In this document: positions 25,836 through 34,517 of the stretch, one piece after another | Position numbering within the stretch: position 1 is the first letter of the stretch | Layout: every line of letters begins with the position of its first letter | Source: Niabella pedocola | Lineage (GTDB): Bacteria > Bacteroidota > Bacteroidia > Chitinophagales > Chitinophagaceae | Reading direction: 5' to 3' | DNA length: 64,000 bases | Assembly: GCF_021044425.1 (NCBI RefSeq) | Contig: NZ_JAJNEC010000005.1 | Coordinates: 1,364,001-1,428,000 of the forward strand | Translations under genes and position numbers: made by a program | The notes under the pieces: model-generated | What the model was told of the DNA's origin: nothing | Databases searched by the model: none | Seen by the model: only the letters and a program-made list of their open reading frames with translations

Positions 25836-27083
25836 CTACTTCTTGCCGATGCGGAACAACCGTCCTTTCTCTCCGTCTGTAATGGCGTATAAGGCCCCGT
25901 CTGCACCCTGTACCACATCGCGGAACCGCTGCTGCTGATCGGCCAGCAACCGCTCCTCACCCACCACTTTATTGTTTTCGATCACCAGCCGTACAATATG
26001 CATACCACTCAATGCCCCGATAAATAAATTATTTTTCCATTCCGGTATGAGGTCTCCGCTGTAAAAAATGGCTCCGCTGGGCGACACTACCGGGTCCCAG
26101 TAATAAACCGGCTGTTCCAGGCCCGCTTGCTGCGTAATACCTGCTCCTACTTTTTTACCACTGTATTCCAATCCATAAGTGATCGTGGGCCAGCCATAGT
26201 TCTTTCCGGGTTCAATACGGTTTACCTCGTCGCCACCTTTTGGTCCGAACTCATCCTCCCAAAGGTCACCGGTAACCGGGTGTATGGCCAGTCCCTGTAC
26301 ATTGCGATGGCCGTAAGACCAGATCTCCGGACAGGCATCACCGGCATTAAATGTTGGATTACCAGCAGCCGGCTTACCGTCTTTGGTGATCCGCAATATC
26401 TTACCCAATGCAGAATTTAAATGCTGTGCCTGCGGACGGGATACCGTATCGGAGCGCTCGCCGGTGCTTACAAAAAGATTTCCCGCCTTATCCCATACCA
26501 ACCGGCCACCATAATGGAGCTTACTCGGAAAGGCCGGCAGCGCCTGGTAAATAACGGTTGCTCCTTCAATGGTTTTTTCATCTGCCGCTAATTTTCCCTT
26601 GCCTACAGCGGTTAAGGTTCCCGGGGGAACATCCTGGGAAAAAGTAAAATAAAGGGTGCGGTTTGACGCAAAATCCGGATCAATAGCTACATCCAGCAAT
26701 CCGCCCTGTCCTTCACTGTTCACCTTGGGCAAACCCGTGATGGGTGCACTCAGTTGGCCGCTGGCAGTGGCTATACGCAGGGTACCGTTTTTCTCCGTGA
26801 TCAGCAAGCGGCCGTCGGGCAAGGCAGTGATCCCCCAGGGATTTACCAGTCCGTCCGAAAGCATTTTTACATCCAGCGGCGTTTGGGTATGTACGCCTTT
26901 TATGCGGGTTTGCCCTTCAAATGCCGGTTTGTAATCGCTGTTAGGCTTTTTAGTTTCTACAGCGGCGGCGGAAGAATCCGTATCTCCACCAGGTTTCACA
27001 TCGTGTGACGAATCCGCATTACAGGCAATGAGCAGGGAGGCGGCCAGCGCACCTGTCAACAGTGGTTTAGCATTAAAATACAT
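25836..27083 (-). CDS. PQQ-dependent sugar (aldose) dehydrogenase lipoprotein
   Basis: 415 residues. A lipoprotein signal (SLLIAC) is followed by a Ser/Thr/Asp-rich linker to about residue 60, then a six-bladed propeller of the soluble glucose/sorbosone dehydrogenase type: GLVNPWGITALPDGRLLITEK, GQGGLLDVAIDPDF, HYGGRLVWD, SYGHRNVQGLA, DEFGPKGGDEVN and KNYGWP. The His of HYGG and the Arg-Asn of GHRNVQG are the usual catalytic/PQQ-binding positions. It should oxidise aldoses at the envelope with PQQ as cofactor. No PQQ biosynthesis gene is in the window, so the cofactor may be made elsewhere or scavenged. Confidence 0.9.
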   Translation of the reverse strand: MYFNAKPLLTGALAASLLIACNADSSHDVKPGGDTDSSAAAVETKKPNSDYKPAFEGQTRIKGVHTQTPLDVKMLSDGLVNPWGITALPDGRLLITEKNGTLRIATASGQLSAPITGLPKVNSEGQGGLLDVAIDPDFASNRTLYFTFSQDVPPGTLTAVGKGKLAADEKTIEGATVIYQALPAFPSKLHYGGRLVWDKAGNLFVSTGERSDTVSRPQAQHLNSALGKILRITKDGKPAAGNPTFNAGDACPEIWSYGHRNVQGLAIHPVTGDLWEDEFGPKGGDEVNRIEPGKNYGWPTITYGLEYSGKKVGAGITQQAGLEQPVYYWDPVVSPSGAIFYSGDLIPEWKNNLFIGALSGMHIVRLVIENNKVVGEERLLADQQQRFRDVVQGADGALYAITDGEKGRLFRIGKK

Positions 27084-27391
27084 TGTTGAATCTTTTTAGA
27101 GAGTTTAAAAATAGCACAAATCCAATGAAATGAAGCGGTTTTGATCACAAAATCGGGGCAAACACATCCGATGATGTTGCTGCAAATACGCAGATTCCGT
27201 TGATTGCTGCGGATAAAAACGCCCGGGGAACGCGTCGCCCACCTGCGTATCTGCGGTATTAAAACAGGATGCTGAATCCACCTTTTTTTATTAATATACG
27301 GCTGTACTGTTAACAAAATAGCCGCAAAAGCGTTTTTCATATAGAAATATATTTCATAAAAAAACGGTGCCTTTAAAAGCTTTTTACGACT

Positions 27392-27421
27392 TTTGCGGCT
27401 CGAAATCATTAATTAGTTTTG
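27392..27421 (+). promoter_or_regulatory. Promoter of the SCO gene
   Basis: TTTG at 27392-27395, 18 bases, then TAGTTTTG at 27414-27421: a close match to TTTG-N19-TAnnTTTG. It lies inside the frame that starts at GTG 27367, which argues for the later start at TTG 27424. The rest of the 340-base divergent gap (27084-27391) shows no gene. Confidence 0.6.
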
Positions 27422-27423
27422 TT

Positions 27424-28248
27424 TTGAACAAAAAGGCAATATACGGTCTCCTCATTGCGATCATTTTACCGCTCACCTGCTATTTTATTATCAAGCATTA
27501 CAGCGACCAGGCCGTGGTATTGCCGCAGCGTTATTTTCCAGACTCTATTAATTCTTCACTGAAGGATGGTAAAAAGGTTTCGGATACGGTATGGCATCGC
27601 ATCAATGATTTTAAGCTCATCAACCAGCTGGGTGAAACCGTTACCCTGGATAAATACCGGGGTAAGATCATCATTGCCGATTTCTTTTTTACGCATTGTC
27701 CCACCATCTGTCCGCCGCTTACACTTAACATGAAGCGGCTGCAAGGCTCCATTACCAATTCGGAGCGGGTAGGCGACCGCACCAATAACGACGTACAGTT
27801 TATCTCTTTCAGTATTGATCCCGAGCGGGACTCGGTACACCAGTTGAAAGCCTGGGCGGACCGGTTCCAGATCAACCCCCAGCAATGGGACCTGCTGACG
27901 GGTGATAAAAAGACCATCTACGATCTGGCGCTGAAAGATATGCGCATCGGGTTGGTGGATGGAAAGGGGATTGATACCAGCTTTATCCATACGGATCATT
28001 TTGTGCTGATCGATAGCAGCCGGGTGATCCGGGGGTTTTATCACGGACTCGATAGTGCCTCCCTGGCAAAAATCTCCCGCGATATCGTATTGCTGACGCT
28101 TGAGAAAAACCCCAATGAAAAGAGTGCGCTCTCCGGGCAATTCAATCTCCTGGCCATCGTGTTCCTGGTGGCCGCTATAGTGGTAGGCTTATTCCTGATC
28201 GTGTTTAAAAAGAAAAAAAATGTTGACCCCGTCGTGGACCAAAAATGA
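27424..28248 (+). CDS. SCO-family copper chaperone / thioredoxin-fold protein
   Basis: About 274 residues. The start is uncertain: TTG 27424 is preferred because a good promoter lies just upstream and the sequence then opens with NKKAIYGLLIAIILPL, a membrane anchor; GTG 27367 is the alternative. The SCO metal motif is present: FTHCPTICPPL with two Cys four apart, and a later His in FIHTDHFVL. SCO proteins deliver copper to the CuA site of cytochrome c oxidase. A second hydrophobic helix near the C-terminus (LAIVFLVAAIVVGLFLIVF) is typical of the Bacteroidota version. Its 3-prime end overlaps the DUF420 gene. Confidence 0.88.
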   Translation: MNKKAIYGLLIAIILPLTCYFIIKHYSDQAVVLPQRYFPDSINSSLKDGKKVSDTVWHRINDFKLINQLGETVTLDKYRGKIIIADFFFTHCPTICPPLTLNMKRLQGSITNSERVGDRTNNDVQFISFSIDPERDSVHQLKAWADRFQINPQQWDLLTGDKKTIYDLALKDMRIGLVDGKGIDTSFIHTDHFVLIDSSRVIRGFYHGLDSASLAKISRDIVLLTLEKNPNEKSALSGQFNLLAIVFLVAAIVVGLFLIVFKKKKNVDPVVDQK

Positions 28249-28759
28249 TAAGAAGGCCAACCTTCTTATTTATACTTTTTCCGTTATTGTATTTGCTGTT
28301 GTGGTTGCCCTGGGGCGTGTTCAATTGAACGTTCAGCCGGGTTTTGATGTACATATTTTTGCTCAAATCAATGCCGTCATCAACTCTATTGTAGCCGTGC
28401 TGCTGGTAGTAGCGCTGTTTGCGGCCAAAAGCGGTAAATACCTGCTGCATAAACGGCTGATGCTGGTAGCCATGGTGCTTTCCATTCTGTTCCTGGTCAG
28501 TTATATTGCCCATCACCTGTTAGCGGGCGACACCAAATTTGGTGGCACCGGCACCATTCGATTCATTTACTACTTCATTCTTGGCACCCATATCCCGCTT
28601 GCGGGCATCATCCTGCCGTTTATTTTATTTACGGCGTACAGGGGGCTTATCGGCGAATATCCCCGGCACCGGAAAATAGCCCGTATTACCTGGCCCATCT
28701 GGTTCTATGTAGCCATAACCGGTCCCATCATTTATATATTGATCAGTCCTTACTACTAG
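28220..28759 (+). CDS. DUF420 membrane protein
   Basis: 179 residues with about five hydrophobic helices. It fits the DUF420 family of small membrane proteins that sit beside SCO and cytochrome oxidase genes in Bacteroidota and Bacilli. Conserved His residues (LLHKRLML, YIAHHLL, LGTHIPLA) could bind haem or metal. It starts 28 bases inside the SCO gene, so the two are coupled in translation. The oxidase genes themselves are not in the window. The role in oxidase assembly is inferred from neighbourhood only. Confidence 0.8.
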   Translation: MLTPSWTKNDKKANLLIYTFSVIVFAVVVALGRVQLNVQPGFDVHIFAQINAVINSIVAVLLVVALFAAKSGKYLLHKRLMLVAMVLSILFLVSYIAHHLLAGDTKFGGTGTIRFIYYFILGTHIPLAGIILPFILFTAYRGLIGEYPRHRKIARITWPIWFYVAITGPIIYILISPYY

Positions 28760-28934
28760 GCATCCTGTTTAAAGCTTTATACAACCGGCCCGGTGCCGGA
28801 CGTGCCGGGAACCATTCGTTACATGGAAAAATTCCTGCAGCCGGCAGCGCCTGTTATATGAAAAATATTTTTTATGCTTTTTATATAATAGTATCTTTAT
28901 AGTAATAGCATTTCTTAACAGTATTTGCTGCTTA

Positions 28935-30011
28935 ATGGCTTTTTATATACAACCTATGAATAAGACAACCGTTAACCAACGCAAGGTAAAAAGCACGCCT
29001 CCGGAAAAGTGCTTATCTCCGGAACAGACTTTATTTACTGATCTCTCGCAGCTTATAGATCAAAGTCAGCATCAATTTGTGCAGCAGGCAAACAGTGCCC
29101 TTACCATGCTTTTTTGGCATATTGGCAAGCGCATTAATGAAGACATTCTCGAAAACAGGCGGGCAGGCTATGGTAAACAGATCGTGCCTGCATTAGCCGC
29201 ACAATTAAAAACCCGTTACGGCCGGAACTTTGAAGAAAAAAACCTGCGCAGAATGCTGCAGTTTGCAGAGCAATTTCCTTCTGAGGAAATTGTCGTGACA
29301 GCGTCACGACAATTGAGCTGGTCGCATATCCTGGTATTATTGCCGCTTAAAAACCGGGACGCGCAACTGTATTACGCCCGTACTGCATCCGACAATATGC
29401 TGAGTGTAAGAGCATTGAGGCATCAAATAGCAATCAAGGAATATGAACGTACAACCATTGCTAATTTGCAGAATACAAGCAATCATCCGGCGCTTCAAAA
29501 TAATTTCAAAGACCCTTATTTCCTGGATTTTTTGGGTCTTCAAAATACCTATCTGGAAAAAGATTTAGAAGCCGCTATTCTAAAAGAACTGGAAACCTTT
29601 ATACTGGAATTGGGAAACGGTTTTGCTTTTGTCGATCGCAGGAAAAGAATGGTGATTGACGGAGAAGATTTTTACCTGGACCTCCTGTTTTATCACCGGG
29701 TTTTAAAACGATTGGTAGCCATAGAACTCAAGCTTGGAAAATTTGAAGCGAAACATAAAGGCCAGATGGAACTTTACCTTCGGTGGCTGGGTAAATATGA
29801 AAAGCAGGAGGGAGAGTTTCCACCGGTTGGCCTGATTTTGTGCACGGAAAGCAGCCGCGAGCAGATCGAATTACTGGAAATGCACAAAGACGGTATTATG
29901 GTGGCAGAATACTGGACCGAGCTACCCCCTAAAAAGGAATTAGAAAAAAAGATACATCATATTCTTATAAAAGCCCGCGAACGTATCGAAAATAACCGGT
30001 TGCTGGAATAG
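28935..30011 (+). CDS. YhcG-type PD-(D/E)XK nuclease (DUF1016)
   Basis: 358 residues. The N-terminal half is the DUF1016 region (helical, LFWHIGKRINEDIL and YGKQIVPALAAQL). The C-terminal half is the YhcG nuclease fold with the catalytic pattern D-x15-20-ExK in DFYLDLLFYH and VAIELKLG. Such proteins occur widely in defence islands, near restriction-modification systems, or alone. Here there is no methylase, no restriction subunit and no toxin partner nearby, so it is an orphan. The 175 bases before it are very AT-rich, unlike the flanking genes. Met at 28956 is an alternative start. The native function is not established for the family. Confidence 0.85.
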   Translation: MAFYIQPMNKTTVNQRKVKSTPPEKCLSPEQTLFTDLSQLIDQSQHQFVQQANSALTMLFWHIGKRINEDILENRRAGYGKQIVPALAAQLKTRYGRNFEEKNLRRMLQFAEQFPSEEIVVTASRQLSWSHILVLLPLKNRDAQLYYARTASDNMLSVRALRHQIAIKEYERTTIANLQNTSNHPALQNNFKDPYFLDFLGLQNTYLEKDLEAAILKELETFILELGNGFAFVDRRKRMVIDGEDFYLDLLFYHRVLKRLVAIELKLGKFEAKHKGQMELYLRWLGKYEKQEGEFPPVGLILCTESSREQIELLEMHKDGIMVAEYWTELPPKKELEKKIHHILIKARERIENNRLLE

Positions 30012-30041
30012 TTGGTGCCCGTACCGTTTAGCTCCCTGGTT

Positions 30042-30707
30042 TTATTTCAGGATCATTTTCAGATTGGCAAAACTGCCATCCGACTGGTGCCCGGTCCAAA
30101 AACCAATCCGGCCTCCCGCCCTGTTACTCAACCGGGTTACAACCAGGTCGGGTTCCGGCCGGTTGTTTACAAATACCTTTACATCAGCGTTATCAATGAC
30201 CACCCGCACATGAAACCATTCATCGGGTTGAGGAGGCTGCCGCAGCCCCTGCTCATATTGATTGGGATAATCGGTCCGCAGTATTTTCCAGTCATGTTCC
30301 GGCAGTGAAATATACTGAACAGCATGGCTTCTCCGGATCGTATCTGCCGCTCTGAAATTAAACGGCCGGAAATAGACCACTTCCATTGTGCTGTCATTTA
30401 CGCCATGAAACGCTATGCCAACAAAGCTTTGCTGCAATACATCCCTTCCCTTTACATCAAACTCCAGCACACCATTGGTCAACTGATAGCCTGTCAGCCA
30501 GGCTACTCCATAGTTATCTTTGGCATTCAGATAAAGGCTTTTGTTATTTTTCAGATCCTTCTGCAGCGTTATATCCCGGTTAAAAACGGTCAGCTTTTTT
30601 CCGGCAACCAATTTTTCCAGGTCAGGTCTTACTTCCCTTACAGACTGTCCCACACAACACATTGTAAAGAAAGCAAGCAGGAGCAATAAAAATGTTTTCA
30701 GCATCAT
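30042..30707 (-). CDS. Secreted concanavalin-like (DUF1080-type) protein
   Basis: 221 residues with a signal peptide (ending CCVGQS). The body has the beta-sandwich pattern of the 3-keto-disaccharide hydrolase / LamG-like group (LYLNAKDNYGVAWL, GVLEFDVKG, FVGIAFHG, EWFHVRVVIDNADVKVFVNN, GGRIGFWTG, FANLKM). It probably binds or modifies a carbohydrate in the periplasm or outside the cell. It is the second gene after the beta-helix gene, 58 bases apart, so the pair forms an operon facing a divergent putative sensor-regulator. Confidence 0.75.
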   Translation of the reverse strand: MMLKTFLLLLLAFFTMCCVGQSVREVRPDLEKLVAGKKLTVFNRDITLQKDLKNNKSLYLNAKDNYGVAWLTGYQLTNGVLEFDVKGRDVLQQSFVGIAFHGVNDSTMEVVYFRPFNFRAADTIRRSHAVQYISLPEHDWKILRTDYPNQYEQGLRQPPQPDEWFHVRVVIDNADVKVFVNNRPEPDLVVTRLSNRAGGRIGFWTGHQSDGSFANLKMILK

Positions 30708-30765
30708 ATTCGTTTATTGATTAAAATTTAAGTTGGTATCAGGAGCGATGTTCATCTCCGGCTTT

Positions 30766-31818
30766 TCACTTCTTTTCTGCACGCCGGTGGCGAAAAATAC
30801 CCGCAGGAATCTCATAACCGTCCGATGTTGGTGAAAGATGCAGATATCCCGTCTGTACTCCGTCCAAACCCACTTCGTTGAATACCAGGGATGCCGTCTT
30901 CCGGATATGGCTTTCTTTAAAACTGGTTTTATCAACGGCAGCCAGTCCACCGGCGTTCAGATACATTCCTGCATAGTGCTTATTGTTTGCAATAATAGAG
31001 TTGCTGAAAATATATTGAGGATCCGTGCCTTCAGGGCTCAGCCAGAAAAAATTACAATCAGAGATAATATTATCCCGGAAAATAAATGTGTTATTAAAAG
31101 GCCCGAACCATACAGCCGCCTCATAAGCCCCGTAAATAATAGAGTGCGTCAGCGAAAAATCCTTTATTCCCCGGAAAAGCAGCAAGGCATTTTTACAACC
31201 GTAAAAGATACAATGCTCCACTTCTGTACCTGGTCCATGTGCCCAAAGCGCACCCTGTATGGGCGCTGCATTTTTATCCCCTACAAAATAGCATTGTGCA
31301 ACCTTTAAACCGCTGTAAAGCGTATCTTCTTTTTTTACCGGGTAATAATAATCCACACCCGGGTGGGCATTGCCGGTAAACTTCAGTCCCTGTATTACGA
31401 CATTATTGGCGGCGATGAGCAGGCCTACGCAGTGTGGAAATTTCCGGTTAGGATCATTATTGTTGCCGGAAACCGATTGGATCACGGGCATTTTCGCCGG
31501 TGTCCATGCGGTGTCATCGGGCATTACAGCAGCTTCTATTGTAAAACGGGCACTGAACCTGTATGCTTTTCCTGTGGTAACCGTTATCTTATTTTTAAGC
31601 AGGTACAAACCAGGCGCCAGTTTAATGGTAATGGCGTCATTACCCGGAAGTGCTGCTGCTGCCAGGGCGGCCTTTTCCAAACTGGCAAATGGCGCCACCG
31701 ATGTGCCCCCGGAACGATCATTGCCTTTTACCGGATCTACAAAAATAGTTTGGGCACCGGCACCACTACAGACAATGACCATCATTGCTGCTGAAAACAA
31801 TTTTAAGCGATTTTGCAT
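30766..31818 (-). CDS. Secreted right-handed parallel beta-helix protein
   Basis: 350 residues with a signal peptide (ending GAGAQ). The motif IFVDPVKGNDRSGGTSVAPFASLEKA is the usual opening of DUF1565/pectate-lyase-like beta-helix proteins, followed by repeating short strands (NNVVIQGLKFTGN, TEVEHCIFYGCKNALLLF, LTHSIIYGAYEAAVWF, FIFRDNIISDCNFFW). Many such proteins are polysaccharide lyases, epimerases or adhesins. I see no definite catalytic triad, so it may bind rather than cleave. It is the first gene of a two-gene unit with the concanavalin-like gene and is divergent from the regulator at 31924, with 105 bases between them. Confidence 0.8.
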   Translation of the reverse strand: MQNRLKLFSAAMMVIVCSGAGAQTIFVDPVKGNDRSGGTSVAPFASLEKAALAAAALPGNDAITIKLAPGLYLLKNKITVTTGKAYRFSARFTIEAAVMPDDTAWTPAKMPVIQSVSGNNNDPNRKFPHCVGLLIAANNVVIQGLKFTGNAHPGVDYYYPVKKEDTLYSGLKVAQCYFVGDKNAAPIQGALWAHGPGTEVEHCIFYGCKNALLLFRGIKDFSLTHSIIYGAYEAAVWFGPFNNTFIFRDNIISDCNFFWLSPEGTDPQYIFSNSIIANNKHYAGMYLNAGGLAAVDKTSFKESHIRKTASLVFNEVGLDGVQTGYLHLSPTSDGYEIPAGIFRHRRAEKK

Positions 31819-31923
31819 TTTTATGATTTGGTGAAAAATGATGGCACAAATTTGTACGCACTGCCAGAAATTGTAAATTCATGGCCTGTTCAAGTTTGTT
31901 CAAATCGCATCACAGCGTTGATT

Positions 31924-33147
31924 ATGGATGAAAACACGGATTATTTGCTAAAATGCCGGGAAGCGGTCGAAAAAAAACTGGCCTGGGGCGATCCATCAGG
32001 GTGGCAACACCAGGACTTTGAAAACCTGGGTGACCGGATCTTTGAGTCGACCGGAGTGGTGTTAAGTGCGAGTACGCTTAAACGCATCTGGGGCAAAGTG
32101 CAGTATAACAGTAAACCCAACCTCAGTACACTGGATGCCCTGGCCCGGTTTATCGGCTATGCCAACTGGAGAACTTTTACAGCGGCACAGGTCTCCCCAA
32201 AAGAACCTGTGCCACAACAGAAAACACGGCGTACCGGCAAGTTGGTTATATGGCTGCTGCTGGTTGCTGCCGGAGCCATACTGATCGGTTTTGCCCTGGT
32301 AACAAAAACTTCCAAAAAGCTCACTTACCATGCGGTCCGTTTTTCCAGCAGACCGGTTACCAGGGGCGTACCCAACACCGTGGTTTTTGAATATGACGCC
32401 CGGCAATCAAATGCCGACAGTGTTTTCATCCAGCAAAGCTGGGACCCTAAAAGGCGGTTCAGCGTAGATAAGAACCGGCATACTTATACCAGCACGTATT
32501 ATATGCCCGGCGTTTACAAGGCTAAATTGGTTTTAAATGATTCCATTGTAAAAGAACATGACCTGATCATCGAGTCTGACGGATGGATGGGTGCCCTCCG
32601 GCATGAACCGGCACCCGTTTACGTAACGGACCGGCTGCAGCATATTCCAGGGCAAACCGGCATCGGTCAGCAGGACCTGGACGATCTGAATTTAGAACAG
32701 GGCAAGGCAGCGCCCGTATTGATGCTGGCGAACGTAAACCGGAATTTTGATACCCATAGCAATAATTTTCTTTTAAGCATGGAGCTTCAAAATACCTACA
32801 AGGGAACCAATTCCCCCTGCCTCCATACTAATATCCTGGTATTGGGTACAGATGGCTATTTGTTGATTCCGCTTGGCAAACCGGGCTGTGCCGGCGAATT
32901 GAATATGATGCTGGGTGAAAAAGCTGTTGAAGGAAGCACCAATGACCTTTCAGCGCTTGGCGTTGATTTTATAAAACCGGCACAACTACAATGCAACGTC
33001 CGGAATCAGCAGATCCAAATAATGGTAAACGGCAGGGCCGCCTATACCGGCCGGTTTGAAAAAGATATCGGCCGGATCGTGGGCATCCAGGTAAATTTTT
33101 CCGGCACCGGTTTCATCCGCAATTTTCAATTAAAAGCAGCGGAATAG
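31924..33147 (+). CDS. Membrane-spanning putative regulator with extracytoplasmic sensor
   Basis: 407 residues from the ATG at 31924 (the frame is open to 31813 but the earlier part has no similarity). Residues 1-95 form a small helical domain with ESTGVVLSASTLKRIWGKV and LDALARFIGYANWRTF, a block seen at the N-terminus of many Bacteroidota proteins that looks like a helix-turn-helix. One membrane helix spans about 106-126. Outside, about 135-215 looks PKD/Ig-like, and the rest resembles a LamG/concanavalin sandwich ending IQIMVNGRAAYTG and GIQVNFSGTGFIRNFQLKA. A DNA-binding head joined to a sugar-binding-type sensor suggests a one-component regulator of the divergent genes. This is inference; no named family is claimed. 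Confidence 0.65.
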   Translation: MDENTDYLLKCREAVEKKLAWGDPSGWQHQDFENLGDRIFESTGVVLSASTLKRIWGKVQYNSKPNLSTLDALARFIGYANWRTFTAAQVSPKEPVPQQKTRRTGKLVIWLLLVAAGAILIGFALVTKTSKKLTYHAVRFSSRPVTRGVPNTVVFEYDARQSNADSVFIQQSWDPKRRFSVDKNRHTYTSTYYMPGVYKAKLVLNDSIVKEHDLIIESDGWMGALRHEPAPVYVTDRLQHIPGQTGIGQQDLDDLNLEQGKAAPVLMLANVNRNFDTHSNNFLLSMELQNTYKGTNSPCLHTNILVLGTDGYLLIPLGKPGCAGELNMMLGEKAVEGSTNDLSALGVDFIKPAQLQCNVRNQQIQIMVNGRAAYTGRFEKDIGRIVGIQVNFSGTGFIRNFQLKAAE

Positions 33148-33206
33148 ATTAAAAAGAACAAGGGTATTAGGCTATCTTCGCCCCATAAAATTAATATTCA
33201 ACCATA

Positions 33207-34517
33207 ATGAACGTATTTGAAGTCCGGGGCGGTAATCGTTTAAAAGGAGAGATCCACCCGCAGGGTGCAAAAAATGAGGCGTTGCAGATCATTTGTGCGG
33301 TATTGCTGACTCCTGAAGAGGTAACGATCAGGAACATCCCGGATATCCTGGATGTAAACCTGCTGATTGAGCTGCTGGCGGAAATGAATGTGGAAGTGAA
33401 CCGGGTTGACCGCAGCACCTGTATCTTCCGGGCAAAGGATGTAAACATCGATTACCTGCACAGTGAAGCCTTCTGTAAAAAAAGCGGCAAACTGCGTGGC
33501 TCCGTAATGCTGGCGGGTGCCATGCTGGCGCGTTATAAAAAGGCATTTATTCCAAAGCCCGGTGGTGACCAGATCGGGCGCCGCAGGCTGGACACGCACG
33601 TGATTGGCTTTGAAAAATTTGGCATCAACATCAATCATAATGAAGAAGACGGTTTTTTTCACCTTTCTGCCAAAGAGCTGAAGGGTACTTATATGTTGCT
33701 GGATGAGCCTTCCGTAACCGGTACGGCGAATGTAGTGATGGCGGCCACCATGGCTACCGGTACTACTACTATTTATAATGCCGCCTGCGAACCCTACCTG
33801 CAGCAGCTTTGTAAAATGCTGAACCGGATGGGGGCAAAGATCAGCGGTATCGGCAGCAACCTGCTTACGGTTGAAGGGGTAAACTATCTGGAGGGCACCG
33901 AGCATACAATCCTTCCGGACATGATTGAAGTGGGCTCTTTTATTGGCCTGGCGGCCATGACCCAAAGCGATATCCTGATCAAAAATGTAAGCGTTCCGGA
34001 CCTTGGAGTGATCCCCAACCGGTTTGAACAACTGGGCATCCAGCTTGAAATCAAAGGAGACGATATTCACATTCCGTCCCAGGAAAGCTATACCATACAA
34101 AAATATTTCGACGGTGGAGTGTTAACCATCTACGACCATCCCTGGCCGGGCTTTACGCCAGACCTTCTGAGCATTGTACTGGTAACCGCCATACAGGCAC
34201 ATGGCAGTGTACTCATTCATCAGAAGATGTTTGAAAGCCGTCTCTTTTTTGTAGATAAACTCATCGATATGGGCGCCCAGATCATTCTCTGTGATCCGCA
34301 TCGCGCTGTGGTAATTGGCCTGGGCCGTGAACGGAAACTGCGGGGCATTACGATGAGCAGCCCGGATATCCGCGCCGGCGTGGCACTGTTAATTGCAGCA
34401 CTGAGCGCCGAAGGAAAAAGCATCATTCAGAATATTGAGCAGATCGACCGGGGATACCAGCAGATCGATACGCGGCTGCAGGCCCTGGGAGCAGATATCA
34501 GAAGAGTGCAGAAATGA
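33207..34517 (+). CDS. murA: UDP-N-acetylglucosamine 1-carboxyvinyltransferase
   Basis: 436 residues, full length. It transfers enolpyruvate from phosphoenolpyruvate to UDP-GlcNAc, the first committed step of peptidoglycan synthesis. Recognisable blocks are KGEIHPQGAKNEALQII, PGGDQIGRRRLDTH, NIEQIDRGYQQIDTRLQALGA. The loop residue that is Cys115 in E. coli, the target of fosfomycin, is Asp121 here (bases 33567-33569), the natural substitution known to prevent fosfomycin alkylation. The stop codon overlaps the start of murI (ATGA), so the two cell-wall genes are coupled. A possible -7 box TATCTTCG (one change from the consensus) is at 33172-33179. Confidence 0.95.
   Translation: MNVFEVRGGNRLKGEIHPQGAKNEALQIICAVLLTPEEVTIRNIPDILDVNLLIELLAEMNVEVNRVDRSTCIFRAKDVNIDYLHSEAFCKKSGKLRGSVMLAGAMLARYKKAFIPKPGGDQIGRRRLDTHVIGFEKFGININHNEEDGFFHLSAKELKGTYMLLDEPSVTGTANVVMAATMATGTTTIYNAACEPYLQQLCKMLNRMGAKISGIGSNLLTVEGVNYLEGTEHTILPDMIEVGSFIGLAAMTQSDILIKNVSVPDLGVIPNRFEQLGIQLEIKGDDIHIPSQESYTIQKYFDGGVLTIYDHPWPGFTPDLLSIVLVTAIQAHGSVLIHQKMFESRLFFVDKLIDMGAQIILCDPHRAVVIGLGRERKLRGITMSSPDIRAGVALLIAALSAEGKSIIQNIEQIDRGYQQIDTRLQALGADIRRVQK

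Noticed and set aside
31813..31923. Extended N-terminus of the membrane regulator
   Set aside because: The extra 37 codons start at TTG, overlap the promoter region of the divergent gene and do not resemble the conserved N-terminal block that starts at the ATG at 31924.
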